Position numbers and translations under genes: made by a program. Shown piece by piece: positions 13,379 through 26,007 of a stretch of DNA of 64,000 bases. The notes under the pieces are model-generated. The model was not told the origin of the DNA and did no database searches. It saw only the letters and a list, made by a program, of their open reading frames with translations. The first letter of the stretch is position 1. Every line of letters starts with the position of its first letter. Source of the DNA: Pezizomycotina sp. ARF18 (lineage: Eukaryota; Ascomycota); assembly GCA_002224055.1 (NCBI GenBank), contig AZLU01000132.1:1-64000 (forward strand). The letters run 5' to 3'.

Positions 13379-13876
13379 TCAATCCTCCCTCTTCTTGCTC
13401 ATAGCGGCGGCTGTAAGTTGGACGTAAAGCAGTACGGCGAGCGGGTTGTAGAAGATCTGAACATCGTCTTTATCGCCGCTAAGCCCGCATACGCCCCATG
13501 CTTCGACGTCTGGCCACCTCATTTGTGCTTCGGCGCTGGCTTCGCTCATGAGCGTGAAATTATCCATCAGATCGCCCCGGACTTCGCTGAGAAACTCTCC
13601 GAGCTGAGGGATATCCTTTGGGTTCTTAGGAGACAGATCGGGAACAATAACTAGCGCGTCGAGCGACGAAGCGAGCTCGTCGGCGGAAGCGAGCGATGCT
13701 GGGGAGGAAGAGAGGGAGAAAGCATCCTTGATGTCAATTATAGCTTTTCGGGAAGCTGGGGAGCCGGTGACGTAGATCCGGATGCCAGCGAGGTCTTCGT
13801 AGCGGCCTCGCGTTGTGGAGATGGCAGGGAGAGACGCCGTTGCAGAGGGAGGTAGTGCTGAGGACTGAAGCCATGG
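13379..13876 (-). CDS. Conserved hypothetical protein, possible Rossmann-like fold
   Basis: The start is ATG at 13874-13876 (MASVLSTT); the product is about 165 residues. The body contains GRYEDLAGIRIYVTGSPAS, ADELASSLDALVIVPDLSPK, FLSEVRGDLMDNFTLMSEA, then WGVCGLSGDKDDVQIFYNP and a C-terminal hydrophobic helix ending MSKKRED. Alternating beta strands and helices (IRIYVTGS, DALVIVPD) hint at a Rossmann-like core but no NAD-binding Gly motif is seen. The frame changes once near 13830, shortly after the start. No signal peptide, so probably intracellular. I do not recognise the family. Confidence 0.6.
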   Translation of the reverse strand, partial: PWLQSSALPPSATASLPAISTTRGRYEDLAGIRIYVTGSPASRKAIIDIKDAFSLSSSPASLASADELASSLDALVIVPDLSPKNPKDIPQLGEFLSEVRGDLMDNFTLMSEASAEAQMRWPDVEAWGVCGLSGDKDDVQIFYNPLAVLLYVQLTAAAMSKKRED

Positions 13877-15697
13877 CTGCTGTTATTGTTTGGTATAGTA
13901 TAGTAGTGAATGTTTTATGTTCTTATGTTCGTGATGGTATGGTGAAGGTTTGTGGTCTGGTGGTGATCTGGTCTATCGAAAGGAGAATCCTAAATTTGGA
14001 CGGTCGAGGGGGATAAGCGTTGTATTTATGCTTCTTGATAATTTTGGGAAAAAAACGCCATCGACCGGTTATCATACTCGGAGCAGTAAGCTCTCTCCCC
14101 AGGACGCGCGCTTTCACCGGAAAAAAGGGCATTCTAATCACCGTCCAACCTACCTCAGCAAAATACTATATTTGCTTTTGTGAGGATTAAAAGAATCCAG
14201 CAAACACTACATGCACTACTGCCATGTACTCTTTGCATGCAAAATAGCGTTCTAGGCTACGAATCACTCCTTGACTGGACAAGTTGACAAGCTTTTTTCT
14301 TTCTTGCTTTCTTTTTCTTCTGTTTTTATTATTTCGAATATTTTTTTTTTCGTGTCTGTGTGGCAGCTGCATGCCGACCTATCCGGATCAGGCTGGTATT
14401 CGTTAATTCCTATTTCCAGAGTATAAAGTTATCCAATGAACATCCTTTATAGCGTAATTATAACCAATTAGAGGAAGCTGAAGTCTCTACCCTCCATTAC
14501 AACGGGTTCTCATCAGTTATGCCCAGAAATAACTGAGAGAGCGCCAAGCTAAACCCGGTGTTATTGTCTCTGATTGGAACAAAAGACAGTGAAGGCCTAG
14601 ATCAATTGGCCGTGATCGGCTTAGTGAGTTACTTCTAGCGGTTTAGCGGTTTGGTATATACTGCTTGAGGGATAAAAAGTGATACTAACTGCAATGTGCA
14701 GGAGTAGTTTTCGGTATTTACCCTTCACAAGTCCGAAACATTCTCGTTGTTGTGACTGGGCTTATATGATTGGTTAAACACTGAAATAGCCTTATTTTTG
14801 TATGTGCACTGTTCACTGGAGGGACTTGTGAAAAGTACCACTTGGAGTATCAAACCGCTAAACCGTTTTTGTATCAGTCTTCTCCGAGGGTTGGCGAAAA
14901 TTTTTGCATTACTTTTCTTGCTGTTGAACTTCATGTGCCTGTCATGGATTCTCAAAAAAAAAAAAGCTTGTCATGGGCATGGACGTTTTGCCTGAACCGT
15001 CAGGTTGGGTTTTGTTAGACGCGTATAACGTTTCGTAGGACCTCTAAAATCCATCCTTTTAATCCGAAATCCGAAGCTTTATACGAAACCTGGTTTGAAC
15101 CTTTTGGATAAATTGAATTTTAATGGTTTAAATCGGTCGGAGTTCCGAGGTGTGGGTGTGTGAGTGAATGGTAAGCTAGAGAATGATGATTCAGACTGGC
15201 AGTTACTCACTAATCCACTACACTAATCCTCCTCGCATCCTTCCTTAAGGCTAAAGTGTGGGTTGTTGTAACTTGTAAGGCATGCCGTCGGGGCCGGAGA
15301 AAGACTACGCTCGGCCGATGGGGACATTTGTGAGGCTCGTCAAGTCAATATAACACAGTGCGAAATTTTCACAGCTAAAGTTCCGCGGAGTAAATATAGC
15401 GGCGGAGCTTGGAAACACTGCCGCCCGTATTTACGTAGAAAAACGCACGTCACAGTTATATTCGTTAAAAAGTGCAATACAAACTCCGTCCGATCGCTTA
15501 AGACGTTGAAAGATATTTAATTGAATGTCGTCAGAGTACACAAGACGTAATTGATGTCGTGAACTTCGAATTCTGGTCAATTGCGATTACTATCAATGCA
15601 ATTGACCTATGAATCCTCCTATAAGAAACGTTTTCTCAACAGTTAGCGTCTTAGACCTCAATAACATAACACACTCGAAGACTCAAAAACCAACATC
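13877..15697. other. Intergenic region
   Basis: Upstream region of the minus-strand gene at 13379-13876, then AT-rich sequence without convincing frames. The last 90 bases (about 15610-15697) look like a promoter and leader: CTATAAGAA, a pyrimidine tract and a CA-rich leader ending CAACATCATGAG. Confidence 0.4.
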
Positions 15698-16142
15698 ATG
15701 AGGTACCGTTTCTCTCGATATAATTGCTATTTATCCGTATATTTATCACATGAGAATTTGTCTCTGCTAATTTGAGCCTCCGCTGATAAAAAGAATCAAG
15801 AAATGTTGAAAAGTGGCTTTTAATACATTTACAGCTGCAGTTTTGTAGCGTTATCTCTGGGGTTTACGAGGGCGTTATCTTGGCCACTCGGAGTGTTCCG
15901 CGGTACACCGTCTTTTAGAAAGTAGGGCAGAGTAAGGTTTTCCGTTGGTATGGAGAAACGATGCCTGAAAAAAAGCCATGGCCGCTTGGTTAAATATTAA
16001 ATCGAACCAGAGATACCGATCTCCGATTTCGAAGTGTAACTAGCTACTTCGTCCATTATAGCAGTTGCGATGCTACAGACTGAAGTTCAAGAGGCTAGAG
16101 GCCATGAACGATGACCGCGAGGCCGCGAAGGAGATGGCTTAA
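15698..16142 (+). CDS. Candidate very small intron-containing gene
   Basis: A promoter-like leader precedes ATGAG|GTACCG, which looks like a five-base first exon followed at once by an intron. Downstream are two protein-like stretches in the plus direction: SKVFRWYGETMPEKKPWPL near 15929-15987, ending at a donor GTTAAAT, and QLRCYRLKFKRLEAMNDDRE...AAKEMA-stop at 16059-16142 after an acceptor CATTATAG. A possible exon lies at 15835-15870. I cannot link the phases without at least one base change, as in other genes here. The charged C-terminal helix suggests a tiny (50-90 residue) organelle- or membrane-associated protein, but this is only inference. Confidence 0.35.
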
Positions 16143-16569
16143 GGGTGCGCACGTGCGCCGCCTTGCAAGGGATATGATTATAAGGCATCAACTTACTTTT
16201 CGCTTACCCATGGCTCAAGGATTGTTAGTAAAACAGTCTTCGCTCTTTCCCCATAGGCTAAGAGAGACATTCCGGCGGAAAGTTTGAGCTACATTGATAA
16301 GCAAAGAGTATCTTTACAGAGCGAGATCATCAAGTTGCATCAGGCCATGTTTTTCTCCAGTATTGATCAATGAGGACCGATGGCGACGTTTCAATTCTAG
16401 CTTGGCGTTGACTTTCTTACTGCTTGTTTTGTGTGTATTCTGCAAGGACAAGAGCTGAATCCCAGTCGCCCAGTGGCATGTTTCTCGCGAGTTCGTCTTG
16501 GCTTCTTCTTTATCGGCTTACATTCGGCGTACGGAGGAACTTTGGCGGTGCTGGTGAAGTTCGAAAAAT

Positions 16570-16971
16570 TTAGGGAGTTAATTGAACTTCCGAAACCTCC
16601 ACATTCGGTTTGGCGACCACTGAAAAGACGAAGAGCTTTTTGTCCACGTATTCCATGTATAACTTCATCCGCGCTGCCATGGGTATATTCTCTTGTGATT
16701 TCGTAGGTGCATATTCGATTCTGAACTCGTTGGGACCCGGGACTCGGTCTTCTTCGTCTCCGTTAGAGTGGTATACGCATGTATTGCACAAAATGCCTAT
16801 TCTTCATTATATTTTATCCCATGTTACACGCGAACCTCTGTATGGTGTTGTTCACAAGAGTCAAAGCCAATCGTACTTCTCTCCGAAGTATCACAATGTA
16901 CAAAACTCGAAGTCACAGGATCAACAGCCAGCCGCAATTCTATAACAAGCTTGATCCCTGCTATAGCCTCC
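16570..16971 (-). CDS. Candidate small protein, two parts
   Basis: An ATG at 16969-16971 opens MEAIAGIKLVIELRLAVD and runs to about 16847. A second protein-like stretch, LCNTCVYHSNGDEEDRVPG, then EFRIEYAPTKSQENIPMAA and KLYMEYVDKKLFVFSVV, runs from 16791 to the stop at 16570. The sequence between them has GT and AG ends but is short for an intron and leaves the wrong phase, so an intron plus an indel or two pieces of a decayed gene are both possible. A TATA-like CTATAAATG lies at about 17004-17012. The overlapping plus-strand frame at 16610-16945 is less protein-like. Family unknown. Confidence 0.35.
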
Positions 16972-17542
16972 ATTTTTAAACAAAGAGCTGGGTCAGGACG
17001 CATTTATAGAAACAGGAGGAGGCAAACAGCAAATCTTCCAAATTTTTGAATGGCATTTTTTCTGCTAATTCGTCTGACTTTAGTCCTAAGGAGGTCCAGG
17101 TAGGTCCAGGTAGGAAGCCAAGATCACGCACGGATCAGGAAGGTGATTAGATCCTTTCATATATGATTTATCCGCTGCACGGGTTATGCTGGTGAGTCTT
17201 ACGAATGAGAGTATCGCAGTGACTGACTTTTTGGGTAAATAAAATGAACGAAAGAAAATCGCTGGCAATTTTTTTTGTTTATCAACCTGACTACCAAGAG
17301 AATAATCGCAGCAAGATAACACCAGGAGAACCCAAGATAACGACAAGGCCATTTACAGCCAAAAAGATAACGGAGAAAACGCGAAACGAGTATAACGATA
17401 AACGACTATAGTGAATCACACCATAGTGGGGGATCGGACCATCCTATCTGCAAAAGCACGGCGTCCAACCTGGAAGATAAGGGCTTAAGGCATTAAACGA
17501 AACGAACATCTAGAACTAGTCCGGAGGAGGAAACGAAACGAG
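16972..17542. other. Intergenic, divergent promoter region
   Basis: The sequence separates the minus-strand candidate at 16570 from the plus-strand gene starting at 17543. A short direct repeat AGGTCCAGGTAGG occurs at 17093-17115. No gene was seen. Confidence 0.4.
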
Positions 17543-19231
17543 CAAATATGAGCTATATCTCCACCATAACATCCTCCTGCACGTCCCGCTTCCCTCGCAT
17601 AACGGCCTCGAAATCCGCCGTGGTCCAATACAAGGGCGCCAGGGTACGCAGCTGGCGGGTCTAGACTGCGCGATCTGCGAAAGCTGCTGGAACAGCTGGC
17701 ATAGGCAAAGTGGCGCGCCTGTCCCGGGGGAGTGGGTCAGAACTAGCTGCTTGAGAAGTCAGTGCACTCCTTTTTAAAACCTCTGAACCTATATTTTCTT
17801 CGTGCATGCATATAATACATGTAATGATGCTGTAGGGATGGTATTCTCGGGTGTTAACGGGTGATCACATGGAATTGTATTGTAACTAGGTCCGGGACGA
17901 TATGCGACCTCTCCGATCCCCGCTTGCGATCTGCATGGGAACGGATGTTCACGTCGCGATCACTGACGCCGCTGATCACGTCGTTCTCGTCGCGTAAGGC
18001 GAGCCTGGGCAGCTGCACGCCAACGGGGAATAGTTACATGTACATGCTCTACCCGCAATATCAATCACCGCACGAGCTACCACCTTCGATCCCGCAGAAT
18101 TTCGGCCCGAATACGGCGATTCACCTATGTCCATCGTGCTACAATGTTTTAGATTGCACGAATCTTGTCAATTGCTTCTCACGAATTTCTACGGGGCCTA
18201 TGCATCACCGCCGACGTGCGCTTGCGATCTGGGTATTCCGGTATCACTGGCGCTCATGGCATCCGCGCATACGAACAATATAAGCATCCTGGCGGAAACT
18301 TACTACGCGGCGTCGTACTACTCGACACTCAGGAGGAATAAAGGCAGCAATTGCGTCGATACGGGACGGTGGTTCAACGTCACGCCGAACATACAGAACT
18401 TCGACGCTTGCGAAGGGTGCGCGAACACACTATTATTCGCGGTCCCGCAGGTACGCGGATTAGTCCGCCAGATGGGTAGTGTTAACGGGCAGAGGTCCTG
18501 TGATTTAGAGCAAAATAGTCACCGGTTCACGAGGTGTTTTACAGCCTTTTACGGACGATGTCGTTTAATAACGCGGGGGAATTCACGAGTTACCTCGGCG
18601 GGATCTGCCAGTCAGCACCGTGTCCGGGGCCTTTAACACCCTATCAAGGTACAATATATCGCAGCGAGAAGCTCGTCGTGGACGCCTGCGCGGACTGCTA
18701 TTTCACACAGATCGCGCAGAGCGACGTCGCAGGTTATTTCGCACCATGTAGAAACATACGCTTCGCGCAACAACCGCAGTTACCGCTGAACTCAACACGC
18801 TGTGCTGCGACGTCGCGTCCGATCGGGTGAAACAACAGCTCAAGAATCTCCTCACATCTATGGAGTATTCTACTTCCTCATACGAATCGCAAACGGCCCT
18901 GAATAGTTTTTGCCAAAACATGACTACGAGACGGATAATCTGTGTACGTTACTGGTGCAAAAAAGGCAGGCACAGCAGAGCAGACACAGTCGATACAGCA
19001 GCAGGTTCATACAGCGAGGCTAGGGTTGCAAATGCAAGCGTCGGAGGTGTGCATGCGCTGGGAGCGGGGTGGAACGGTGTAGCGTATGGGAATGATAGTA
19101 TGGGATGGTTTGCGAATGATAGTTTGGCGCAGGGGCAGGCTATGCTGGATGCTAGTAAGAGAATGGGACTTCAGGGAGGGGACTATGCCGAGGCGGCGAG
19201 GTTGGATGAGGAAACGCGGAGATGGGTCTAA
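17543..19231 (+). CDS. Cys-rich conserved fungal protein of unknown function
   Basis: Protein-like sequence runs in one direction through all three frames. It starts MSYISTITSSCTSRFPR, then GLDCAICESCWNSWHRQSG (about 17660-17725), a likely intron around 17757-17888 ending GTAACTAG, then TICDLSDPRLRSAWERMF, FGPNTAIHLCPSCYNVL, CDLGIPVSLALMASAHTN, RWFNVTPNIQNFDACEGCA, HRFTRCFTAFY, LVVDACADCYFTQIAQSD and a low-complexity Gly/Asn tail ending RRWV. Paired Cys (CxxC, CxxCY, CxxCA) recur about every 90-120 residues. This recurrent WF...FxxCxxC layout reminds me of a large group of hypothetical fungal proteins with several zinc-finger-like Cys pairs, often with no assigned role. Three or four frame changes are needed; those not due to the intron are probably single missing bases. 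Confidence 0.6.
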
Positions 19232-19843
19232 AGAGGAACGATATTTTATAACGGAATGTGGGAGCTGGACTGATGAAAACATGGTATCTATTATAGTCGG
19301 ATTGACTAAATAATTAAACGCCTTATAGTTAGAGTCTAAGTAGCAATATGGGTCCGTTCCTAATCATGATAAAAGGCAATGTTTTAATGGAAACATGGAT
19401 ATATTAAGGCAGTATCGTCCGCCAATCCGCTCTGCGTGTGGTCTAGACATAGCGATACGTGCTTGTCCCAAAGGAGTATTGAAAACATTCGATGCGTTGA
19501 GACTGACCAACAAGAATTGCAAAGAATACACTCGAAGCACCCGAACTCTAAATGGCTATCACTATTCCACCATAAAAGTTGGAAAAAATTCCTAGTTATT
19601 ATTATTATATGGAAGAAAAGGGAAGAATCTTTAACTTTTTAATACATACTATAAATCCGTTAAATGCGTCGCAAAAGGTTTATTTCTGTCGTTAGCACGT
19701 GCGCGTTCTAGAACGAGGCTATGAGGTGAGTTTACTTAAGCGATCCTCCGAGTCACTCAGCAGAGAAAGACAGCCTCGCGATTAAATCATCCTAATCATG
19801 CTTACACTGTTCGCGCGCATCGCGCTGTAATAACCTCAGGGCC

Positions 19844-20710
19844 ATGACGAACATTAAAGATTCCTCCAGAGCTGCATATCCAGATATAACCTACGCCCTC
19901 GCGATAATTGAATGGCACTCCACGTCCGACTCTCTACGTCTGCCAGCTCTGGCACGACATCATCGCCGACCTCCGGCAGAAATTTACTCAGCCTTACTAC
20001 GAGCCCTTACGAGCTGTAGGATAATATACATGCTCAGGTGTCTGGGCACGACTTTGCGACATGATCGTAGAGCTGAAAGGTTCGAATTTGGGCGGACGAA
20101 TATTCACAGCGCTACATGCACAAAATCTCCACATGCCGGAGGACGGCCACCACCTGCGATATCCTCTCAAAGCTGAACCCGTGCAGACTGCAGAGCATCG
20201 ACAGCGTTGAGATATTCGTGTTCGGCAGCCGGAAGTTCCGAGACTTCGCCAAAACGTCACCAACGGCAGAGATATATGGTGAGACTACAGGGGATGAACC
20301 GTGGAGGACGGGCATGGAGTACGCATATCAAAGCTATCGGGACGACGCGATGTGTTCGCCTCCGGTATGCCCGGAGGATTTATCCGTTACCTTCAACTTT
20401 GTCAACGGATGCGGGCCTGAAAGTAAGTTCGCGGAAGTGAACTTAGGTGATCTGCCGCGACCGCGCAAGGATGGTCCTAATCACGTCGCTATCGGTGATC
20501 TGTTTAGTTACTTGTACCATTTTGCGCTACGATGGCCGGGATTTGGGTAACGTGGAGCTACGGAAGAACTTGGAGACTATCCAGAGAAGGATGTGTTTAC
20601 TCGACGGTTCAGGGTATATCGGACCGTGCCGGCGAGAGATATTGTTCAGGGAGGATGATGATGGCGATTACGTGCCGCTGGATTTCAAGAGTTTAGCAGT
20701 TTCAGAGTAG
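19844..20710 (+). CDS. Conserved hypothetical protein
   Basis: Coding-like from about 19844 (MTNIKDSSRAAYPDITYAL) through YVCQLWHDIIADLRQKF, LCDMIVELKGSNLGGRIF, then RLQSIDSVEIFVFGSRKFRD, VTFNFVNGCGPESKFAEVN, GDLFSYLYHFALRYDGRDLG and RREILFREDDDGDYVPLDFK to a stop at 20708-20710. The opening part resembles the start of many fungal F-box-like proteins (LYVCQLWHDI), but no clear F-box was seen. About four frame changes occur. It follows the Cys-rich gene at 17543-19231 in the same direction at 0.6 kb distance, without evidence of co-regulation. Function not assigned. Confidence 0.5.
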
Positions 20711-23700
20711 TTTGAATATTGTAAGATTTCACGGCATCTTGTAAGCTCCGCCGTTTTTACGATACCGAACTAAGGAGAATATATGTAGGTAGATAAAACT
20801 AGTCCTACTTCATTCTTTTGTAAGAAAGGCGCTGAACTAGTCTCGCAGACTCTCCGAAAAATTTACTGGCGCTGAACTGTAAGTGTATAGCTTGCTCATG
20901 CATGCACCTGCATGGTTACTTCGAAGGCGCTACTGCTTTACACATTGCATATAGTTACTTGAGGGTTTAAGACCAAACTTTCGCATAATAGGATATCCAG
21001 TCGCGATATGCTTCTCAATTGATTGTTTCTCAAGCACTAGTAATAATCTTGAAGGCAAGTTATCCATGAGATGGTTGCATTTGAGCCCCGAAGTTTACTG
21101 ATGCCAGAAGATCTTCAATGCATCAGTGATACTCATGGATTCGCCGGGAGTCGCATAATATGGAGTTATAAAGCTAGAGCAAACGATCAAGAGGACCGAC
21201 GGTCTGGGGCATATGCCTAAGACCAATTAATCTAAGCTAAGCAGAATAACAGTAACAGATGGTGCTTCGAGTAGTTGCGGCTGCCTCACCGGCGATAGGT
21301 CTGTTTTGGGATCGTAGACGTGCCGACAATCGGATTTGGGCAATATCCACATAGCGGAATACTCGGTAAATTTTTTCCTACGTCACGAGGCCATGTTTTT
21401 TTTTCTTGAACCCCCCACGAGCAATATAACGTGTCTGGAATTTGGCTGAGGTTCCATCTTTTTTACTCCATGCTCCTCAATCGTACTCCTTAGATCTAGA
21501 CTAATTCTGTAAAAAAGATGATTATTATGAGGGTTTTAAGAGACCGGACTAGGAGCGATCATCGAGCTCCTCTGCTTCCAGTTCAATTCGATATAAACAT
21601 GCCATTATTAGCATGTGTTAACGGCAAACCCCACGATAGTGATCAGGGCTTCATTATTCGAACAGTTTTGCCTTCGAGGGACCGGTAATATCACCGCTTC
21701 CGATTAAACGGTTAGTAAACGTCGGACATTACATTCCAGGCTTCTGAGATCTTCCTACACATCGTGTAAACGCCTACTAGGCACTTGTTAGTATATGCGT
21801 CAAGCAGATTATCGGAGCAACCACCGACGAACAAGTGTTCTGGCTGGCTAGTGGCGTTCTGTTCGAAAATCCAACATCGTGAGATTCATGGACTGAGAAA
21901 CTCACCGAAGGACCTCCTTCATGATTTCGAGTCATCCTGATAGGTTACTATCCATGCCACCTCCAAGGAAATGGATATCGACAGAATGCATTCTCCACCA
22001 CCTCGCCTTCCTTATCCTCAAGGATTACGACAATCGATTGGCATCCAACTGTTTGCCTTACCGTAGCACGACTAACAACCTGCGACAACGGACGGTCCAC
22101 GGCCCACCTCAGGATAGCGCAAACTTGGACCCTTTTGAACTTTACTGTTCAGAGATGCGCTAAGGCCTGATCCGTGCGTATTGTTTACTATTGTACCGCC
22201 GTATAGTCCGATTGGACGTCGTACCGAAAGCCATTGATCGTCGATAGTCGATGTCGCGAACGTTTTAAAACCCGTCAGAGTATAGAAGTCCCCTTCAGAC
22301 TTGCAGAACACCGTCGTCGGCCCACACCTAGCCGAAAGGCTCTAAGGCGCTCTAGTTCCTCCAATGACAGCTAAACCTTATCGTAAAGCTCCGATTTGCT
22401 AGTTATGGGTTCAACTGTCAAGTGGAAAATGTTCTCTCGAACAGTCTCCCGGCTCGAATTAGGATCGATTGGCAGCTAGGAGTGAGGGGTAAAATACCAT
22501 TGTACTCTAGCGTATAATCGTAGGCTCTTGCATATCCTTTTCGCCTCCGGGGCCGGCACGAGGAGAGGGACAAGAAAAGGCTCGAAAAAATGGGGATTCA
22601 TTTTACGTTATGGAAATCCCGCCGCGCCGCCGTTACCAAGGGGAATAACACTGCCGTAAAAAGGAGGAACCAGTTTTGGCCATGCGATATGCAAGGATTG
22701 GCACACCGCTTTTACGATCTGTGCGGCACTGCAAATCCGGATGGGATTGTTCGTCGGTCGGCCGACGAAGATTCAGACGAGATTTGGGTGGAAAGCTCCA
22801 CATAGCTTACCCAGAGGCGTGCATTTTCTTAACGCTCGCAGTTTGGAGCTCCACAAACCTGAATAGGACCGGCAGTGCAAGATGGTGGGAGCGAAAATAC
22901 GGTCTGAAGAACATTACGCAAAAAAGAAACCATCAAGAGACACAGCATCGTGAAAAAGAGCCTAACACCAGAAAGACTAGAATTGTTAGCTTTGAGTAAA
23001 CGTACATCTGGAGCGGTCGGCACAGTAATGTTGCAATAGGTTTTTCCTCGCAAGAGTTCTTTCTCATTCTAGTCTTCTGAAGCGCCAGTAAACAGCTCTG
23101 TGAATAGCTCGTACTACATAGATATGCATTCGGATCCGATATCGTGGCTGTTTGTGGACTGCTTCGAGGAGTGGTTTACTAGGAGAAAGTTTTCTATAAG
23201 ATGGCTCGCATCAGTTAAACGAGTTACGTTCAGGCCTCATCGTCAGACGCTAGATCCTCAGAGTGCCAGAGAACCTCTAGGCCCCTCCTATCACCCATTC
23301 CTTATCATTATACAATAGCGCGATAACTCTGCTATATCGTGTCATACCTCATCTCTTGCTTTCATCTGAAGTTCAGTCCCCGCTCTGTACGACGCATTAC
23401 TGGGTCTGCTCCGAACCAGATCGTCTTATACAGTTCCCCAATTCCCTCGATACCCTTAGCTCAAGTTGATCCCGTGGTTCAAGTTGCTCCTGTGCTCAAG
23501 AGTCATAAAAGGAATAAAGATACTTTTCTCACTTGTGATTACTAAAATATATTTATTTTAATCTATAAAACAAATAGCAAGTTCACTTAACAAGTAAACA
23601 CATCTAATATTCTTCGAAGCTTTTTTAAACCTTTTACCTTCTAATTTAACAACCATTCTACCATACAAACAAGACGTATAATATTACCTTCCATCATCAG

Positions 23701-23924
23701 GACTACCAAGACTATCATTTGTAGGTCAAAGGACCCATTTGTGTCTTTATCTCTGATCAGCTTAGAGCGATATAGGCTCTACTGCTTGTATGAAGCGCAC
23801 TCAAGCGCGGCACATGAGCATAAACGTTGCTGTTTGGAATATCAAACAAACACCCATCATCGACAAGTCTGGCGTACTTCAAAGTTAACGTTTGGAGCAT
23901 CTCAGTCTTTCAGATCGCCTAGCT
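20711..23924. other. Gene-poor stretch upstream of the transporter
   Basis: Several open frames of 60-107 codons occur (for example 22590-22805 and 22676-22999, plus), none with recognisable motifs or family context. No RNA gene or large repeat was seen. Confidence 0.45.
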
Positions 23925-26007
23925 ATGGCAGACCCCAATCTCTCAGTTACCATCCCCAGCGTCGCCAAACGCAACAGCGCTTTAAAGGAGAACTACTTCG
24001 ATATCGCCGAGGCATCATCACCGTCTTCCCCTTCAACGCCTAACGAAACCACCCTCAACGTCAATGAGAAAGCTTTAGCGACGAGCGTTACTGTTATCGA
24101 AGATGGCGATCGTCAGTCACAAACTACCTATGCGTCGCCTGTACCGTCGTGGCTGCGCTTCCTTACCGTCTTCATCTCCGGTGTCGGGTTGCTTACCAAC
24201 GGTTATAACGCTATGGTTATTGGGTATATGAGGCCCGTCTTCAGGAGCTGTAAGTCTCAACCAATTTCCTCTAAGACATACTCGTGCTGTGTCGGTGCGT
24301 ATACTAGGGTTAACTAACACGCACCGAAAACACCTAGTTACCCCTCCCTCTCATCCACTATAGAAAATCGGATGACGAACGCGTACCTCATCGGCGAAAT
24401 CTTTGGCATGATATCTCGGACAGCTCATCGACCGCATCGGACGCAAGCCGGCATCATCCTCACTACCACATCATCCTCGTCCTTGGGTATTGCAATCGTC
24501 GCCGCTGCTGGGACTGGATTCAACACGACCGAGACTGGACTGTTCTGGACTATCATCATCGGTCGCGGTATCAGCGGGTTTGGCGCTGGCGGAGAGTTCC
24601 AGTATCGGCGAGCGGTGCTACGGAAGCCAGTAATGAGAATGAGGCGGATAGGAAGAATAGAGGGTTAAAGGTTGCGATGAGTACTGGATTCAGTTGGGTG
24701 AGTCTTCATCATTCGGACACAAGTGATATTTACTCTTCTGTTGAACAAAAAGCTGACCTTAACCATGTTTATAGATTTGGTATGTTCTCATGACGCCCAC
24801 CCGCCAAAAACCACCAATAAGATCAATTCTTGTATTCATGAGCTAACACATCGCTCCTCCAATAGGGCTTCGTCTCCGCCGGCGCCATTGTCGCGGCCGT
24901 CCTCACGGCCTACCACCAGCACGTCAACGCCTCCCTCTGGCGCTGCTGCTTCGCCATTGGCGCCGTCCTGCCGCTCGTCAATGTGTTCTTCCGCATTAAA
25001 CTCATCAACAACAAGCAGTACGATAAGCACGCGATCAAGCACAACGTTCCTTACAAGCTCGCGATGAAGATGTACTGGAGGCCCTTCCTCGGGATGGCCG
25101 GCGCTTGGTTCTGCTACGGTGCCATGTACCCGTTCGGCTTGTACGCGGCGACTATCGTGCAGGAGCTTAAGCCCGGATTGACGCTGAGGCAAATCGTCGG
25201 TTATGGGGTATGTTATAAAATCTTTTAGTTTAGCCGCCACCTACTAGTAGTCTGATAACTAACCGCACGTATTGATCACATAGACTGTTACTCAACTTGC
25301 ATGTAAGTTTCTCTTTGGATCTCCCTTATCACAATCTCTTCAATACGTGATTTTAACAATGATATCCTGCAGATCTCGTCGGTGCTCCGATTGGCGGAAT
25401 CCTCATGGATCGCATCGGCCGCAAACGCACGATGGCTTACGGCTTCATGGTCTGGTTCATCGTCGCCGTTATCCTCGGAGCGACCCTCCGGAAGTCGTCA
25501 AGTCATTCCCCGGTTTTATCGCCATGTACTTCCTGTTCAACATCATGTCCGAGATCGGGCCGGGACCCACTATGCACGTCTGCGGGACCGAAAGCTTCCC
25601 TACGCCGATCAGGGGACATTTCGTCGGTGTTCTGGCTGCTTGGGAGGACGGGTAGCGCTATCTGTACGTACCGCCTTCTTATATACGGAATTGCGGAGTG
25701 AAGTACTAACAATTTTACTAGCTACGGTTATCTTTCAACCTATCCACGATGCTTTCCAACGGATCTTAAGGGTGAGCAGGCTGTCTTCCTCATAGCGTCT
25801 GCGTTCGCGCTCCTTGGCTCTATCTTTGCGTTCTTCCTCGTGCCCGATCGTGATAGGGATCTGGAATCCGAGGATGCCAAATTCGACGCATTCCTCAAGG
25901 AGAACGGGTACCCTAGTCCTCACCAAGGCGCGGAAATAGAAGTTAAGGGGACTTCAAAGAAGGTGACGTATGATATCACCATGGGGAATATTTCAGTTAA
26001 TTATTAA
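23925..26007 (+). CDS. MFS permease, glycerophosphodiester (GIT1)-like
   Basis: Six exons fit: 23925-24249, 24338-24697, 24866-25207, 25284-25302, 25373-25663 and 25722-26007, with consensus donors (GTAAGT, GTGAGT, GTATGT, GTAAGT, GTACGT) and branch sites such as TAACTAAC and TACTAAC. The protein, about 530 residues, has a Ser/Thr-rich cytosolic N-terminus, then WLRFLTVFISGVGLLTNGYN, STIENRMTNAYLIGEIFGM, the MFS loop motif LIDRIGRK, GRGISGFGAGGE-PVSASGATEASNE, FFRIKLINNKQYDKHAIKH, WFCYGAMYPFGLYAATIV, a second DRIGRKRTMAYG and a C-terminal tail rich in Asp/Lys. GAGGE-PV and ATEASNE are typical of the fungal GIT1/PHS subfamily that imports glycerophosphoinositol or phosphate across the plasma membrane. 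About six single-base frame changes are present; several match a lost C or G. Substrate is inferred from the family. Confidence 0.85.
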
